A stretch of DNA of 64,000 nucleotides from the NCBI RefSeq assembly GCF_029203305.1, contig NC_089462.1, positions 1,302,001 to 1,366,000 of the forward strand, written 5' to 3'. Made by a program: the position numbers and the translations under genes. Below the pieces are notes generated by a model, which saw nothing but the letters and a program-made list of their open reading frames with translations, did not search any database and was not told the origin of the DNA. This DNA comes from Yamadazyma tenuis. Taxonomy: Eukaryota > Ascomycota > Pichiomycetes > Serinales > Debaryomycetaceae. Of the stretch, positions 47,626-57,117 are shown piece by piece. Every line of letters begins with the position of its first letter. Position 1 is the first letter of the stretch.

Positions 47626-49617
47626 TTAACGTGAATCTCGACTGGTGGTATTTTTCTTGGGTAAGTTCAACTTGAAACTACTGCGAGTTCGTTGGTGTAC
47701 ACTGAAATCTCTTGACTGGTTCATATTCAAATTCAGCAAACTGCCATGGCTACTTATCAAACTAGCCAGTAAAGAACTATTGGAGCCAGAAAGCATTGAA
47801 TGCTGCGTGAATGGAATCGAAGGATCATAACTAGGAGACATTGGATATCTGCTGCCATCGTCATCTTCCTCTACCGCTTCATTGTAGCTAGGGACTTTAC
47901 TCAAAACATTCAAGTCTATGGAACTTTGAACTCGAGTGTGAATTGCCAGCAGCAGAAGGTCAAAATATCCTCCAGACATCTGGCTCATGCCAAGTTGTTC
48001 ACTTGGAGATTTTGGACTCGAAATATCGTAGATTTTATCGAATTTGGACTGTTCATAAAGTGGTGGTGGAGGGTCCATGTTAGACAATTCGTCCTCCTCA
48101 CTACCCCCTTCTTCATCTTCTTCCTCTTCTTCTCCCTCTACTTCAAGATTGGATCCTCGAGGAAGAATTGAAGTGGGAAATGCCAGTAACAATGGGGTGT
48201 GAGCCAGGAACTGAAGCATTCCACTAAGATCAGATTGAGACCCGACTGGTGACATCAATGGGGTTTGAAGAGGAGAGGCTACTGGTGAGCCTATGGGAGA
48301 CATCAATGGAGTATTCACAGATGACATCGCACATTTCCGATCCCGCTTGAATACTGGATCATCTATGTTTTTCAGAAGATTAACTACTCCTGTGACAGGA
48401 TCTACCTCTGCATGGTTGCCGTACACATGTCCAATATTTGAACTAATGTAAATGGTTACGGGGAGATTTGCACGAAGCTCTGAAGTTCTCCCATCTGGAT
48501 TTTGTATGTGGATAACAATTCGAAGCCGATGACGGACTTGAATCAATTCATGGTTCAACGTACAAGTTTGAGTAAGTTCTTGAAGACGACTAGGTACTCG
48601 ATAGTTGCACGAAAATTCCCAACAGTCTGAGCTCAACTGGTCGTCAGTAAGCTTTCCATAAATTTGTTGAGTACCAATGATATTTTCAAACTCAGGAGAC
48701 AGTTCAACCATAGAACTAACATGATGGTGCTGAACTATTTCACAGACAACTCGCTTTAATTTTAAACCTTTTGCGAGTGGAACCATTTTGATTTTGATAG
48801 GCACTTTAGACCCCATTGCAAGACCCTTTTTATGCACACACACCATATACTCCACCTTTCCGGGCCATGTACTATTGATTTCAGAATTATCCACTAAACT
48901 GAGGTTGGTGGGATGTAATGTACGGAAAATTCTAAGGTATCTGGACTTAACCAAGGGTTTGTCAAATATTCCCTTTTGCACAGTACATTGTAAATGATAT
49001 AACATTTTACCGACACTCAATCCTTCTACAGTCTCACTAACATTCGTAGGAAGAACAACCGAGAATGGAAGTGTGTAGTTACCCTTGGGAAGAAGAAATG
49101 AGTGATGGGAAGGGTGGTTTTTAAAAGGGGTCCCATCTACCCCACTAACTGGAAGCTTGATAGAACTTTGGTCAAACTCATCAAAATGAGGCGTGCTATT
49201 AGTTCTAAAGAATCCTGGTTTTCCTGTTGGCGTAGAAGTACCACTTGATCCACCTTCACGAGCAGAGTGGAGTTTTTTCACCTTATAACTCTTGACCGGT
49301 TTGTCTCCATAGGCTCCAAGCACTATTGATCCTTGTTCATTCACCAATAAATTGTCCCAATCAACCTTTAAAGTGACCAACTTCTCGACAATTTGATCCT
49401 GAATTTCTCCCTGTTGATTCCTCAGAAAGTACACAATACTGGCTTCTCCAATCAACGATAATTTGATCTTCCTGAAGTGTATGTTGCTGTTGAGAGAGAG
49501 TTTCACCTGTCCTTCGAAAAGGACCGGATCACATTCGTTCTCGTTGCCTTTGATGACAACAACATCTTTGTGGGGAGAGTTGAGCTTGATTTCAAGGTAT
49601 GAAATCTTTTCCACCAT
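47626..49617 (-). CDS. ROD1: Alpha-arrestin ubiquitin-ligase adaptor, Rod1/Rog3 type
   Basis: Arrestin-related trafficking adaptor that brings the Rsp5 ubiquitin ligase to plasma-membrane transporters for endocytosis. 663 residues. Arrestin-N (about 5-235: EIKLNSPHKDVVVIKG...FEGQVKLSL; LPFSVVLPTNVSETVEGLSVGKMLYHLQ) and arrestin-C (about 250-395: STWPGKVEYMVCVHKKG; VRHRLRIVIHIQNPDGRTSELRANLPV) are both intact. The tail holds two PY-type Rsp5 sites, PPPPLY at 516-521 and VPSY at 585-588, positioned as in Rod1/Rog3. A duplicated TPLMSP[IV]GS motif occurs around 436-460. Aly1/2 are less similar. Confidence 0.85.
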   Translation of the reverse strand: MVEKISYLEIKLNSPHKDVVVIKGNENECDPVLFEGQVKLSLNSNIHFRKIKLSLIGEASIVYFLRNQQGEIQDQIVEKLVTLKVDWDNLLVNEQGSIVLGAYGDKPVKSYKVKKLHSAREGGSSGTSTPTGKPGFFRTNSTPHFDEFDQSSIKLPVSGVDGTPFKNHPSHHSFLLPKGNYTLPFSVVLPTNVSETVEGLSVGKMLYHLQCTVQKGIFDKPLVKSRYLRIFRTLHPTNLSLVDNSEINSTWPGKVEYMVCVHKKGLAMGSKVPIKIKMVPLAKGLKLKRVVCEIVQHHHVSSMVELSPEFENIIGTQQIYGKLTDDQLSSDCWEFSCNYRVPSRLQELTQTCTLNHELIQVRHRLRIVIHIQNPDGRTSELRANLPVTIYISSNIGHVYGNHAEVDPVTGVVNLLKNIDDPVFKRDRKCAMSSVNTPLMSPIGSPVASPLQTPLMSPVGSQSDLSGMLQFLAHTPLLLAFPTSILPRGSNLEVEGEEEEEDEEGGSEEDELSNMDPPPPLYEQSKFDKIYDISSPKSPSEQLGMSQMSGGYFDLLLLAIHTRVQSSIDLNVLSKVPSYNEAVEEDDDGSRYPMSPSYDPSIPFTQHSMLSGSNSSLLASLISSHGSLLNLNMNQSRDFSVHQRTRSSFKLNLPKKNTTSRDSR

Positions 49618-49818
49618 CCTCCGAGTTCAAGATATTAAACAATTCAAGCAACGACGAGGTGGTGCGCTGAAGCTAAAAAGGTGCGGCTGCTGAAGGGCGT
49701 GCCTTAATTTCAGGGTTGCGAAGCGAAACCCTACAAAAAAGGCCAAAAAAATGTGGGGGATAATGTCTATTGTCTTCTATTTGATCTGTATAGTTACATC
49801 ATAACTTGGTTGAGTTGT

Positions 49819-51090
49819 TTATAAGGTGGTTTCCATGGCCTCTAGAAACTCGTCAATGACACGAACACTCCAAAACTGCTTGGATGGAGTCACAAAAGCC
49901 AAGTGTCCCCCTAAATCGGTGACGACCGAGACGATGTTTGGATTTTGTTTGAGCAATTCAGTTGGAATGAACTTTCCTATTGTTGGGTCATCAGACGATG
50001 AAATAGATAATAACGGAACTTTGACCTGAGGGATCCAAGTCAAACTGGAGCTGGTTTTGTAGTATTCGTCGGCTGTATTGAGACCAGCACTCTTAGAAGT
50101 GAAAACTTCGTCGAACACTCGAGTCTCTTTTGCAGCCATTGTGATTGCAAGGTTTTCCTTGTTGAACAATTCGGGTTCATACTTGTTTAACTCATTCAAG
50201 TTGTTTTTGACTAATTTGTTCAAGAAAGCAAGAATGGACTTATTGAAAAGGTAAGCTCCACTCCAAGACGATTCAATAAACCGAGTAGATTCTCCTAAAT
50301 CGAAAGGACATCCAACAATTGCAGCTGCTTTTAAAAGTTTTGAGCTTTCATTTGCATACGTTCCTAAGTAGTTTAACAATGTCAAGGCACCAAATGAGAA
50401 TCCAACGGCATAAATAGGTCTATTAGGATATCGATTCTTCATTTCCAAGAGAACTTCATGGATATCATCAGTACTACTCAAAGCATTAAACAAGTGACCA
50501 CTAGTGACCTTAGTACGACCACATCCTCTACTTAAGCTCACAACCACATCAAATTTGTCCTTGTTTTTACCAGAGGTGAGCAATTCGGCAAAGTTTCTCA
50601 CAAGTGGTTCGTGAGAGCCACCAGCTAAACCATGTAAAATCACTACCAAAGGCTTGGTTTCTGACGAATTATTCTTGAGGTTTTCGAGTTCTTCAGCTGT
50701 GAAGAACCGGGTTCTGGGGAACAAGCGAGGCCAGTTCTCGGGTAAAGTCTCGTTATACTTTCCCTTGAATAATTCGGGTGCTTCTTCTTCAATCACCCAA
50801 TCGAGAGAGCTAATACCTCCATTTTTATAGGAAAAGAGCTCACGTCCATACCATACTTTGAACCCTTCTTGACCACCAGAACTACCATAATACATGGTCT
50901 GGAGCACTCCATTGAAAAGAAGTGGGTGTAAAATCAATTTGGAGGTGGTAGAGAGACTTGGAAGCTCGATTACAATATCGTTCAAATCAGTCTTTTCTCC
51001 ATTTTTTTGGGTGAGTTGGGTGGGATTGTCGGTTTTATTTATGGTCTTGGTAGCTCGGAATCCCCAAGCTGGTAAAAAACTGCTAAACAT
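49819..51090 (-). CDS. Alpha/beta-hydrolase of the Eht1/Eeb1/Ymr210w family
   Basis: Medium-chain acyl esterase/acyltransferase family; S. cerevisiae members make fatty-acid ethyl esters (Eht1, Eeb1) or hydrolyse monoacylglycerols (Ymr210w). 423 residues (451-456 in yeast). The oxyanion HG motif is at 153-154 (VVILHGLAGGSHEPLVRNFAE), the nucleophile elbow GFSFG gives Ser232, the acid is in SISSSDDPTIGKF and the base in VTDLGGHLAFV. The family signature RGCGRTKVTSGHLFNA is present. The N-terminal 50 residues are polar with no clear signal peptide. Which of the three yeast paralogues is closest cannot be decided by eye. Confidence 0.85.
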   Translation of the reverse strand: MFSSFLPAWGFRATKTINKTDNPTQLTQKNGEKTDLNDIVIELPSLSTTSKLILHPLLFNGVLQTMYYGSSGGQEGFKVWYGRELFSYKNGGISSLDWVIEEEAPELFKGKYNETLPENWPRLFPRTRFFTAEELENLKNNSSETKPLVVILHGLAGGSHEPLVRNFAELLTSGKNKDKFDVVVSLSRGCGRTKVTSGHLFNALSSTDDIHEVLLEMKNRYPNRPIYAVGFSFGALTLLNYLGTYANESSKLLKAAAIVGCPFDLGESTRFIESSWSGAYLFNKSILAFLNKLVKNNLNELNKYEPELFNKENLAITMAAKETRVFDEVFTSKSAGLNTADEYYKTSSSLTWIPQVKVPLLSISSSDDPTIGKFIPTELLKQNPNIVSVVTDLGGHLAFVTPSKQFWSVRVIDEFLEAMETTL

Positions 51091-51340
51091 AGCTCAACAA
51101 TACAAACAGTAGTTATGAATTGAGGACTTAAGATTTGATTTCAAAGGTCCGAATAAATCCGAGGTGCCAGAACTTTTGTTGAGCAAGTCTTCCCATCACA
51201 AAACTTGTAATATTTGCGACCACGTTAAAAGGATTGTAAACTGTCTTATTTAATCTATGAAACCGGTATCTGTATAAAGATTCTTATTCATAGTAGAAGG
51301 AATTGCTTGAAAATATTCAGCTCCAGTTCAGTGTCAAGTT

Positions 51341-53929
51341 TCAAGTAGAAGACTCTGAACGTGAAGCAGCAGCTTTTTTCTTAGAGTTGATTGAACTTTC
51401 ACTGTACTCAATGTGCCCTCTATCATCTAAATCAACACTTCCAGCACTCTCGAACACCGAAACTTGTCCTGCTAGTAAGCCTAATGTTTCCAAGACTTGG
51501 GAAGGGTTAGACAAATGTGCAGTCGCAATTGTTTGCTTGGTTGGAGATCCCACATACACAGGGTACACACCATAATGTCCGAACCCGTTTCTAGGGTAAG
51601 CTTTCAAGTTCCAATTTGTTTCAATTTGTTTCAAACTCTTGAACATGTCTTCATCCGTCTGGTCATCTCCCAAACATAATATGAAATCAGGAACCTGATC
51701 GGCTGCCAATTCGTAATTGTGTTGGGCAATAGGCTTTGGATCTTGCTTGGTTCCATGAGGATTCAATACCAACCGTTTAACAATTTCTCCTTTATTGACA
51801 AACTTGGGTCTGACTTCAATATTAGCCTTTCCACTCATGCACTCTACGTCATATTTGGGTACGACAGTTGCTTGCAAGTATTCCTTGAGCTTCTTGGCTT
51901 GATATTCACCCAAATCAGGGTCTGAACGACGGTAGTGCCAGGTTAATGCCACTTTTTTCTTTTCAGTAAAGGAGTTAGGGGTCTTCTTGCAAAATTGTTG
52001 GAAGATTTCCTCTACTTCTTGCTGCCACGACATATCAAAAGTAGCAGCCAAATTGACCCACTCGCTTGACCCTAAATCTTTCATGAAACACCCATGTTCC
52101 GCAGACAATCCTACATTCTTATCGCCAAACCATTTTGCTAAAAACTTCTGATCACGGCCACTTATGATCCAAATTTGGTTCCTAGGATCCACTGAAAGAA
52201 TTTCAATTATGTCATTGAGTCTCTTTGACGGAATAGCTGCTTCGGGGTCGGTAACAATTGGAGTGAGAGTCCCATCGTAGTCAAATAAAAAGAGCCGTCT
52301 TTCAGATTTCAAGTAATGGTTAAGTAACAGCGGTCTGTTCAACGCTGGGGTATACGTGTACTTTGATCTACCAGTGAGTTGATTGATCAATCCAGTCAAA
52401 AAGTTATTGGTCCAGCTTTGGATAGTGTTTGAGCACACCTTCTTGTAGAGTTTATCCTCGTAAGCTCTTTTATCGTCCAACGACATCACCAAACATTTGT
52501 TGATTGTTCTGGCAATTCCGACCGAATCCCAAGGATTCACTAAGATCGCATCATTGAGAACCGTAGCAGTACCAGTGAATTCACTTAGAATTAAAGGCGA
52601 GTAATTCTTCTTTTGACAAGCAACAAATTCCAAAGAAGTGGTATTCATCCCATCTCTCACAGAAGTAATCAAAGCCAAGTCTGCAACTCTTAACAAAGCC
52701 AAATATTCGTCCTTGTTTATTCTAATTTGATAGTGCAATACGGGGATCGAATTCAACAGACCGTATTCACTATTGATATGGTTTACTAGTTCTGTAACCT
52801 TCTTTTCCATTTTAAGGGCATGACTCGAGTAGCTGGGACTTGAAACTTGAATCAATACCACTTTATCTCTCCAATCAGGGTACATCTGTAAGAACATTTC
52901 AAAGGCTTCAAGTTTCTGAACCACTCCTCTAACTGAATCCAACCTATCCCTTCCAACAATTATCTTTTTACCACTATAGATTTCCTTTAGAACATCAACC
53001 TTCTCGTCGATTGCACTGTTAAAGCAATCATGTTCAATCTTTTTGGTATCGATTCCGATTGGTAAGGTATCAGTATAAATGTTCGATCCATAGGCAAAAA
53101 CTTTGTTGGCTTTAATTTCACAGCCCAACACTCTTGCACAACAGCTGATAAAATGTCTTTGGAAAGAATCCGACTGGAACACAATTCTGTCACTGGCAAG
53201 CATTCCATCCAAGAGTTGCGATCTTTTGGGAATACATCTGAAGTACTCAGAACTTGGGAATGGAATGTGAAGGAAAAATCCTATGTAAGCATCTGGAAAC
53301 TCCATTCTCAATAACTGAGGTAATAAGAGTAAATAGTAGTCATGAATCCAGATGATATCACCTGGCTTATAAATGGCTTTGATCTTCTGTAAATAACTCT
53401 CATTGAATTTAACGTAGTCATACCAATTGACACCTTCATTTCGGCCGTTCATATCCTGACTTTGGATGTAATGGAATACCGGCCAAATACAATTCTCAGC
53501 GTACTTTCTCCATCTCTCTTGATCCCGACGTAACAACCATATGGGATGTATATTCTCTGTTTGGTTCACTTCACGGATCTTCTGTTCAATCTCATCTTTA
53601 GCAGAATCGCTCAAGTAAAGGGGGTCATCTTGAATATTTTCGGCTGATGCAAAATTGGTGTTGGTTTGCTTGTTAACTATTTCACCCGTCCAACCAATTA
53701 GATGAGTCTCCCAGTCAGTTTGCCTGGCGAGAAAGAAGTGAGAAGAATAAAGGGATGATTGACCTCTTATAGGCTCAACTTTCCAACCATTTTGTTCTTT
53801 ACAAATCAAATTGGGAATTGTTGTCATGCAATTGAGAATACGTCCACTGAACTTGTTGCTTTCGTTTTCTTTGAAGTCTGAGGGCGATATTACCTTTTCA
53901 TCACTGGGGAATGCAAAAAATGCTTCCAT
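51341..53929 (-). CDS. TPS2: Trehalose-6-phosphate phosphatase Tps2
   Basis: Second enzyme of trehalose synthesis; removes phosphate from trehalose-6-phosphate in the Tps1-Tps2-Tsl1 complex. 862 residues (896 in S. cerevisiae). The N-terminal half (about 50-530) is a glycosyltransferase-20 domain without its own synthase role (WPVFHYIQSQ, IWIHDYYLLLLPQLLR, GMNTTSLEFVACQ). The C-terminal HAD phosphatase domain starts LFLFDYDGTLTP with Asp550 and Asp552 as nucleophile and acid, then IISGRDQKFL, HGCFMK, GKANIEVRP and LGDDQTDEDMF. The active-site set is complete. The protein ends in a short Ser/Lys-rich tail. Confidence 0.96.
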   Translation of the reverse strand: MEAFFAFPSDEKVISPSDFKENESNKFSGRILNCMTTIPNLICKEQNGWKVEPIRGQSSLYSSHFFLARQTDWETHLIGWTGEIVNKQTNTNFASAENIQDDPLYLSDSAKDEIEQKIREVNQTENIHPIWLLRRDQERWRKYAENCIWPVFHYIQSQDMNGRNEGVNWYDYVKFNESYLQKIKAIYKPGDIIWIHDYYLLLLPQLLRMEFPDAYIGFFLHIPFPSSEYFRCIPKRSQLLDGMLASDRIVFQSDSFQRHFISCCARVLGCEIKANKVFAYGSNIYTDTLPIGIDTKKIEHDCFNSAIDEKVDVLKEIYSGKKIIVGRDRLDSVRGVVQKLEAFEMFLQMYPDWRDKVVLIQVSSPSYSSHALKMEKKVTELVNHINSEYGLLNSIPVLHYQIRINKDEYLALLRVADLALITSVRDGMNTTSLEFVACQKKNYSPLILSEFTGTATVLNDAILVNPWDSVGIARTINKCLVMSLDDKRAYEDKLYKKVCSNTIQSWTNNFLTGLINQLTGRSKYTYTPALNRPLLLNHYLKSERRLFLFDYDGTLTPIVTDPEAAIPSKRLNDIIEILSVDPRNQIWIISGRDQKFLAKWFGDKNVGLSAEHGCFMKDLGSSEWVNLAATFDMSWQQEVEEIFQQFCKKTPNSFTEKKKVALTWHYRRSDPDLGEYQAKKLKEYLQATVVPKYDVECMSGKANIEVRPKFVNKGEIVKRLVLNPHGTKQDPKPIAQHNYELAADQVPDFILCLGDDQTDEDMFKSLKQIETNWNLKAYPRNGFGHYGVYPVYVGSPTKQTIATAHLSNPSQVLETLGLLAGQVSVFESAGSVDLDDRGHIEYSESSINSKKKAAASRSESST

Positions 53930-54283
53930 TGTAATCGTAGTTGCAGTTGGTAGGAGTTAAAATGCTGGATCTAATTTCAAATAGTTAGGAAAAACCTGTT
54001 ATCTATATAGCTGAGGTTTATTTGACCTTGCGCAGCAATGCGGACCAACGCAACTTTCCACGAATTTCTATCAAGGCTGCGAAAAAAAAGCTGCAATAGA
54101 CTGACGTCAGGAGACGATAATAAGGCTTAAGGGAGACGGATATAGCAAGATCATATTAATTTCAAACATTTATTAATTTTTTTTCACTATCACATATATA
54201 CATATATATATATATAAACAAATCCAATATCACAGAAAAAAAAAAGATTCAAAATCCCAAAAACCTAAAATTCTTCAATTTAT
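53930..54283 (-). promoter_or_regulatory. TPS2 upstream region / PAB1 3' flank
   Basis: 354 bp. The side next to PAB1 has a T-run (54178-54184) and an alternating TA stretch (about 54196-54220) plus A-runs, likely 3'-end formation signals of PAB1. No CCCCT or AGGGG stress element was seen before TPS2. Confidence 0.4.
54196..54220. repeat. Short (TA)n tract in the PAB1 3' flank
   Basis: Alternating TA/CA dinucleotides about 65 bp beyond the PAB1 stop. In yeasts UAUAUA serves as the efficiency element for mRNA 3'-end formation, so this may be functional rather than a neutral microsatellite. Confidence 0.6.
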
Positions 54284-56227
54284 TTATTGAGCACCTTCCT
54301 CATTGGATTGCTTGTACTCTTCGTAAGCAGTCAAAGCATCTTCAAAGTGGTTGTTGAACAATTCATCATCTTCCAAAAGAGACAAGATTTCTTGGTTATC
54401 CAAATCCAACATCATACCAGTAATCTTACCTGCAGCTTCGGGTTCATTAGCTCTACCGGTGCTGACAATCTTTGGGTATAATTCTTCACCCAAAATTCTC
54501 TTTTGTTGTTCAGGTGGAACGGAAGAGAGAATGGCAGCCAAATCTCTGGCCTTAGTTGGTCTTCCGTTTGGTGGGTACATACCTGGAGCTGGAGCACCTC
54601 TTGGTTGACCGTTAGGACCGTTTTGGTAAACTGGTGGCATACCGTAGACTGGAGGAATTTGTTGACCATTAGGATTTGGTCTACCCCATCCGGCACCGGC
54701 TTGTGGAGGAGGGATTTGACCACCTCTAGCAGCAGCAGCAGCAGCAGCCATCATCATTTGAGGGTTGGCGTTTGGACCAGCGTTTGGACCAGCACCGTTG
54801 GCACCGTTAGGTCTTCCACCATTAGCACCTGGTGGAGGGAAGAAACCTGGTTGTTGACCATAGAACATTGGGTTCATGAATTGACCTGGTATGGCACCAC
54901 CAGCAGCGGCGGCGGCAGCAGCAGCATTTTGCATTCTCATTTGGTTTCTGGCTTGAATCTGTTGTTCCAATTGAGATCTTCTGACATCCTTTCTTTGAGC
55001 CAAAGCAACATACAAAGGCTTACCTTCAACCATTCTTTGGTTCATCTCGGTGATGGCCTTAGTAGCTTCCTCTGGAGAAGAGAAACAAACGAAACCAAAT
55101 CCCTTGGATTTACCTTGTTCATCCACCATGACTCTGGCAGAAGTGATATTACCAAATGGCTTGAATTCGTTTTCCAACTTTTCAGAGTCAATAGTGTCAT
55201 CTAAGTTCTTAATGAACAAGTTAACACCCTGGTACTTAGACAATTTTTCCAACTTGGTGGCTTCATATTGCCTTCTCAATTCTTCCATTCTTTCTCTCTT
55301 CTTTTGAGCTCTTCCAACGTAAATTGGTTGACCGGCAATTTCCTTGTTGTTCAACTCATCGACAGCCTTGACAGCGTCATTGTGGTTATCGAAGTTAACG
55401 AAACCAAAACCCTTGGACTTACCTTCGAGATCCTTTTCCAAGTAACTGGAGGTGATAGGACCGTAAGCAGAGAACAATTCCTTCAATTCTTGGTCAGTGT
55501 ATTCAGGAGCCAAGTTCTTAACGAAAACATTGGTGAAGTTAGCCTTCATTTCCTCGAACTTACTTTCTCTGTCTTTCTTACTGACGTGTTTACCAACAAA
55601 AACCTCACGGTCATTCAACAACATACCGTTAACGTTTTCGATAGCAGCTTCAGCAGCTTCGGCAGTTTCATAATGGACGAAACCGAAACACTTGGAGTTT
55701 CCCAATTCATCAGTGGCAACCTTACAAGACAAGATTCTACCGAAAGCAGAAAAGGTATCATGTAAGGCCTTGTTGTCAATAGCTGGGTGCAAGTTCTTGA
55801 TGAAAATGTTGCCTTCACCATTTCTTCTCAAGGATGGATCTCTTTGAGACCACATGATTCTACAAGGTCTGCCTTCAATTAAGGAGTAGTTCAAGTCTTC
55901 AATAGCCTGTTCACCATCGTCAAATTTGACGAAGTTAACGTAGGCGTAACCAAGAGACTTCTTGGTGACAGCATCTCTGCAAACTCTGATGGAAGAAACT
56001 TGACCAATTGGGGAGAAGATTTCGAACAACAAAGCTTCGTTGACGGAGGTGTTCAATTCTCCAACGTACAAGGAAGCAGAAGTTTCACCAAGGTTTTCTT
56101 TAGCTGGAGCAGAAGTTTCGGTGGTAGTTTCCTTTGATTGTTCAGTGGATTCTTTTGGGGGTTGTTCTTTGTTGTCCAAAGACAACTTTTCTAAGGATTC
56201 TTGGATTTGGGTTGGGTCAGAAGACAT
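54284..56227 (-). CDS. PAB1: Poly(A)-binding protein Pab1
   Basis: Binds mRNA poly(A) tails, bridges to eIF4G and controls deadenylation. 647 residues (577 in S. cerevisiae). Four RRMs run from about 50 to 410; the RNP1 motifs are GYAYVNF, CFGFVHY, GFGFVNF and GFGFVCF. The linker (about 430-560) is rich in Pro/Gly/Asn/Met and contains two polyalanine runs encoded by GCN repeats. The MLLE (PABC) domain ends the protein: [11 protein letters not shown] and [26 protein letters not shown]. The 5' leader is rich in A-runs, as in other PABP genes. Leucine codons read here are mainly TTG, as expected for a highly expressed gene. Confidence 0.98.
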   Translation of the reverse strand: MSSDPTQIQESLEKLSLDNKEQPPKESTEQSKETTTETSAPAKENLGETSASLYVGELNTSVNEALLFEIFSPIGQVSSIRVCRDAVTKKSLGYAYVNFVKFDDGEQAIEDLNYSLIEGRPCRIMWSQRDPSLRRNGEGNIFIKNLHPAIDNKALHDTFSAFGRILSCKVATDELGNSKCFGFVHYETAEAAEAAIENVNGMLLNDREVFVGKHVSKKDRESKFEEMKANFTNVFVKNLAPEYTDQELKELFSAYGPITSSYLEKDLEGKSKGFGFVNFDNHNDAVKAVDELNNKEIAGQPIYVGRAQKKRERMEELRRQYEATKLEKLSKYQGVNLFIKNLDDTIDSEKLENEFKPFGNITSARVMVDEQGKSKGFGFVCFSSPEEATKAITEMNQRMVEGKPLYVALAQRKDVRRSQLEQQIQARNQMRMQNAAAAAAAAGGAIPGQFMNPMFYGQQPGFFPPPGANGGRPNGANGAGPNAGPNANPQMMMAAAAAAARGGQIPPPQAGAGWGRPNPNGQQIPPVYGMPPVYQNGPNGQPRGAPAPGMYPPNGRPTKARDLAAILSSVPPEQQKRILGEELYPKIVSTGRANEPEAAGKITGMMLDLDNQEILSLLEDDELFNNHFEDALTAYEEYKQSNEEGAQ

Positions 56228-57117
56228 GATTTGGATTTTAAATATATGTGTATATATAGATTTTGGTTTTTGTGGATTTTCCGATTTTTTTAAGTTTTTT
56301 TAATTTAGGAAAAGTTTGAAAGGTAGTATAGGATTTTGGGAGTATAAAAGTTCAATTACTACAAGAGTCTTCAGCTTTTATAATCACAAATATACTGTTG
56401 CTAATTTCTTAGTTATCCCTGTTTGGTGATATTTGTGGTTTTGATTTTCTCTTGAAGATGAGGTGAAAATTTTTGCCGGTGTATACACGCAGGCGCGATT
56501 TAGATCAAGTCTTGTAAAGACAGATAGGTACTTTCACTTACCCGGCAGAACTAATAATATAGAGACGTGTTTTGAGTCTGATGTAGAGATTAGTAACATT
56601 AAGACAGGGTAGGATAAAGATCGCATCATTTTCGTACTACTGACTTGAACAAAAAGTTGCAAAAACAGAAGAGATTGCAGCACGAGAGTTTCGCGTATGG
56701 TCTCCCACTACACTACTCGGTCTCGCTCTTAGCAGCTTAACTACAGTTGATCGGACGGGAAACGGTGCTTTCTGCTAGATATGGCCGCAACCGAAATGGT
56801 AAGTTATTGGGGGGCTTATTAAGACTCAGATATTTATACACTTTTCTAGCTTCTTTTCTTGTTTTTACAAAACTGTTCAAAGTTTGACTACTTGATGCTT
56901 TCTTTGTATTTCAAAAATATTCGTTTGGCTATTAGAAATTATAACATTGCGATTTGCTTTGTAAAAGACAGTAAGCAATGTAGAATCATTTCTCTTTAAA
57001 AATTACCTATACTCGAATCAGGATTCATGGCAATTTAAATAGTTCATTGGCGTACTAGTTTTTTAAAAAAGGTAAATGATGTCCTGATTTAATATCTAAT
57101 TATACAATTGCCCGATC
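56228..57117 (-). promoter_or_regulatory. PAB1 promoter and A-rich leader
   Basis: 890 bp between PAB1 and the CHD1 stop. Just upstream of the ATG the minus strand carries two A7 runs (plus-strand T-runs 56285-56291 and 56295-56301) and other A-rich segments, which Pab1 itself could bind. Further up are GCGCG (56493-56497) and a Reb1-like TTACCCG (56538-56544). On the plus strand, ATG at 56781 followed by GTAAGT at 56799 resembles a small first exon, but no downstream exon was found. Confidence 0.5.

Noticed and set aside
56781..56804. Plus-strand ATG followed by GTAAGT, like a mini first exon
   Set aside because: No branch point or second exon was found before CHD1, and it lies in the PAB1 upstream region; unspliced it stops after 13 codons.
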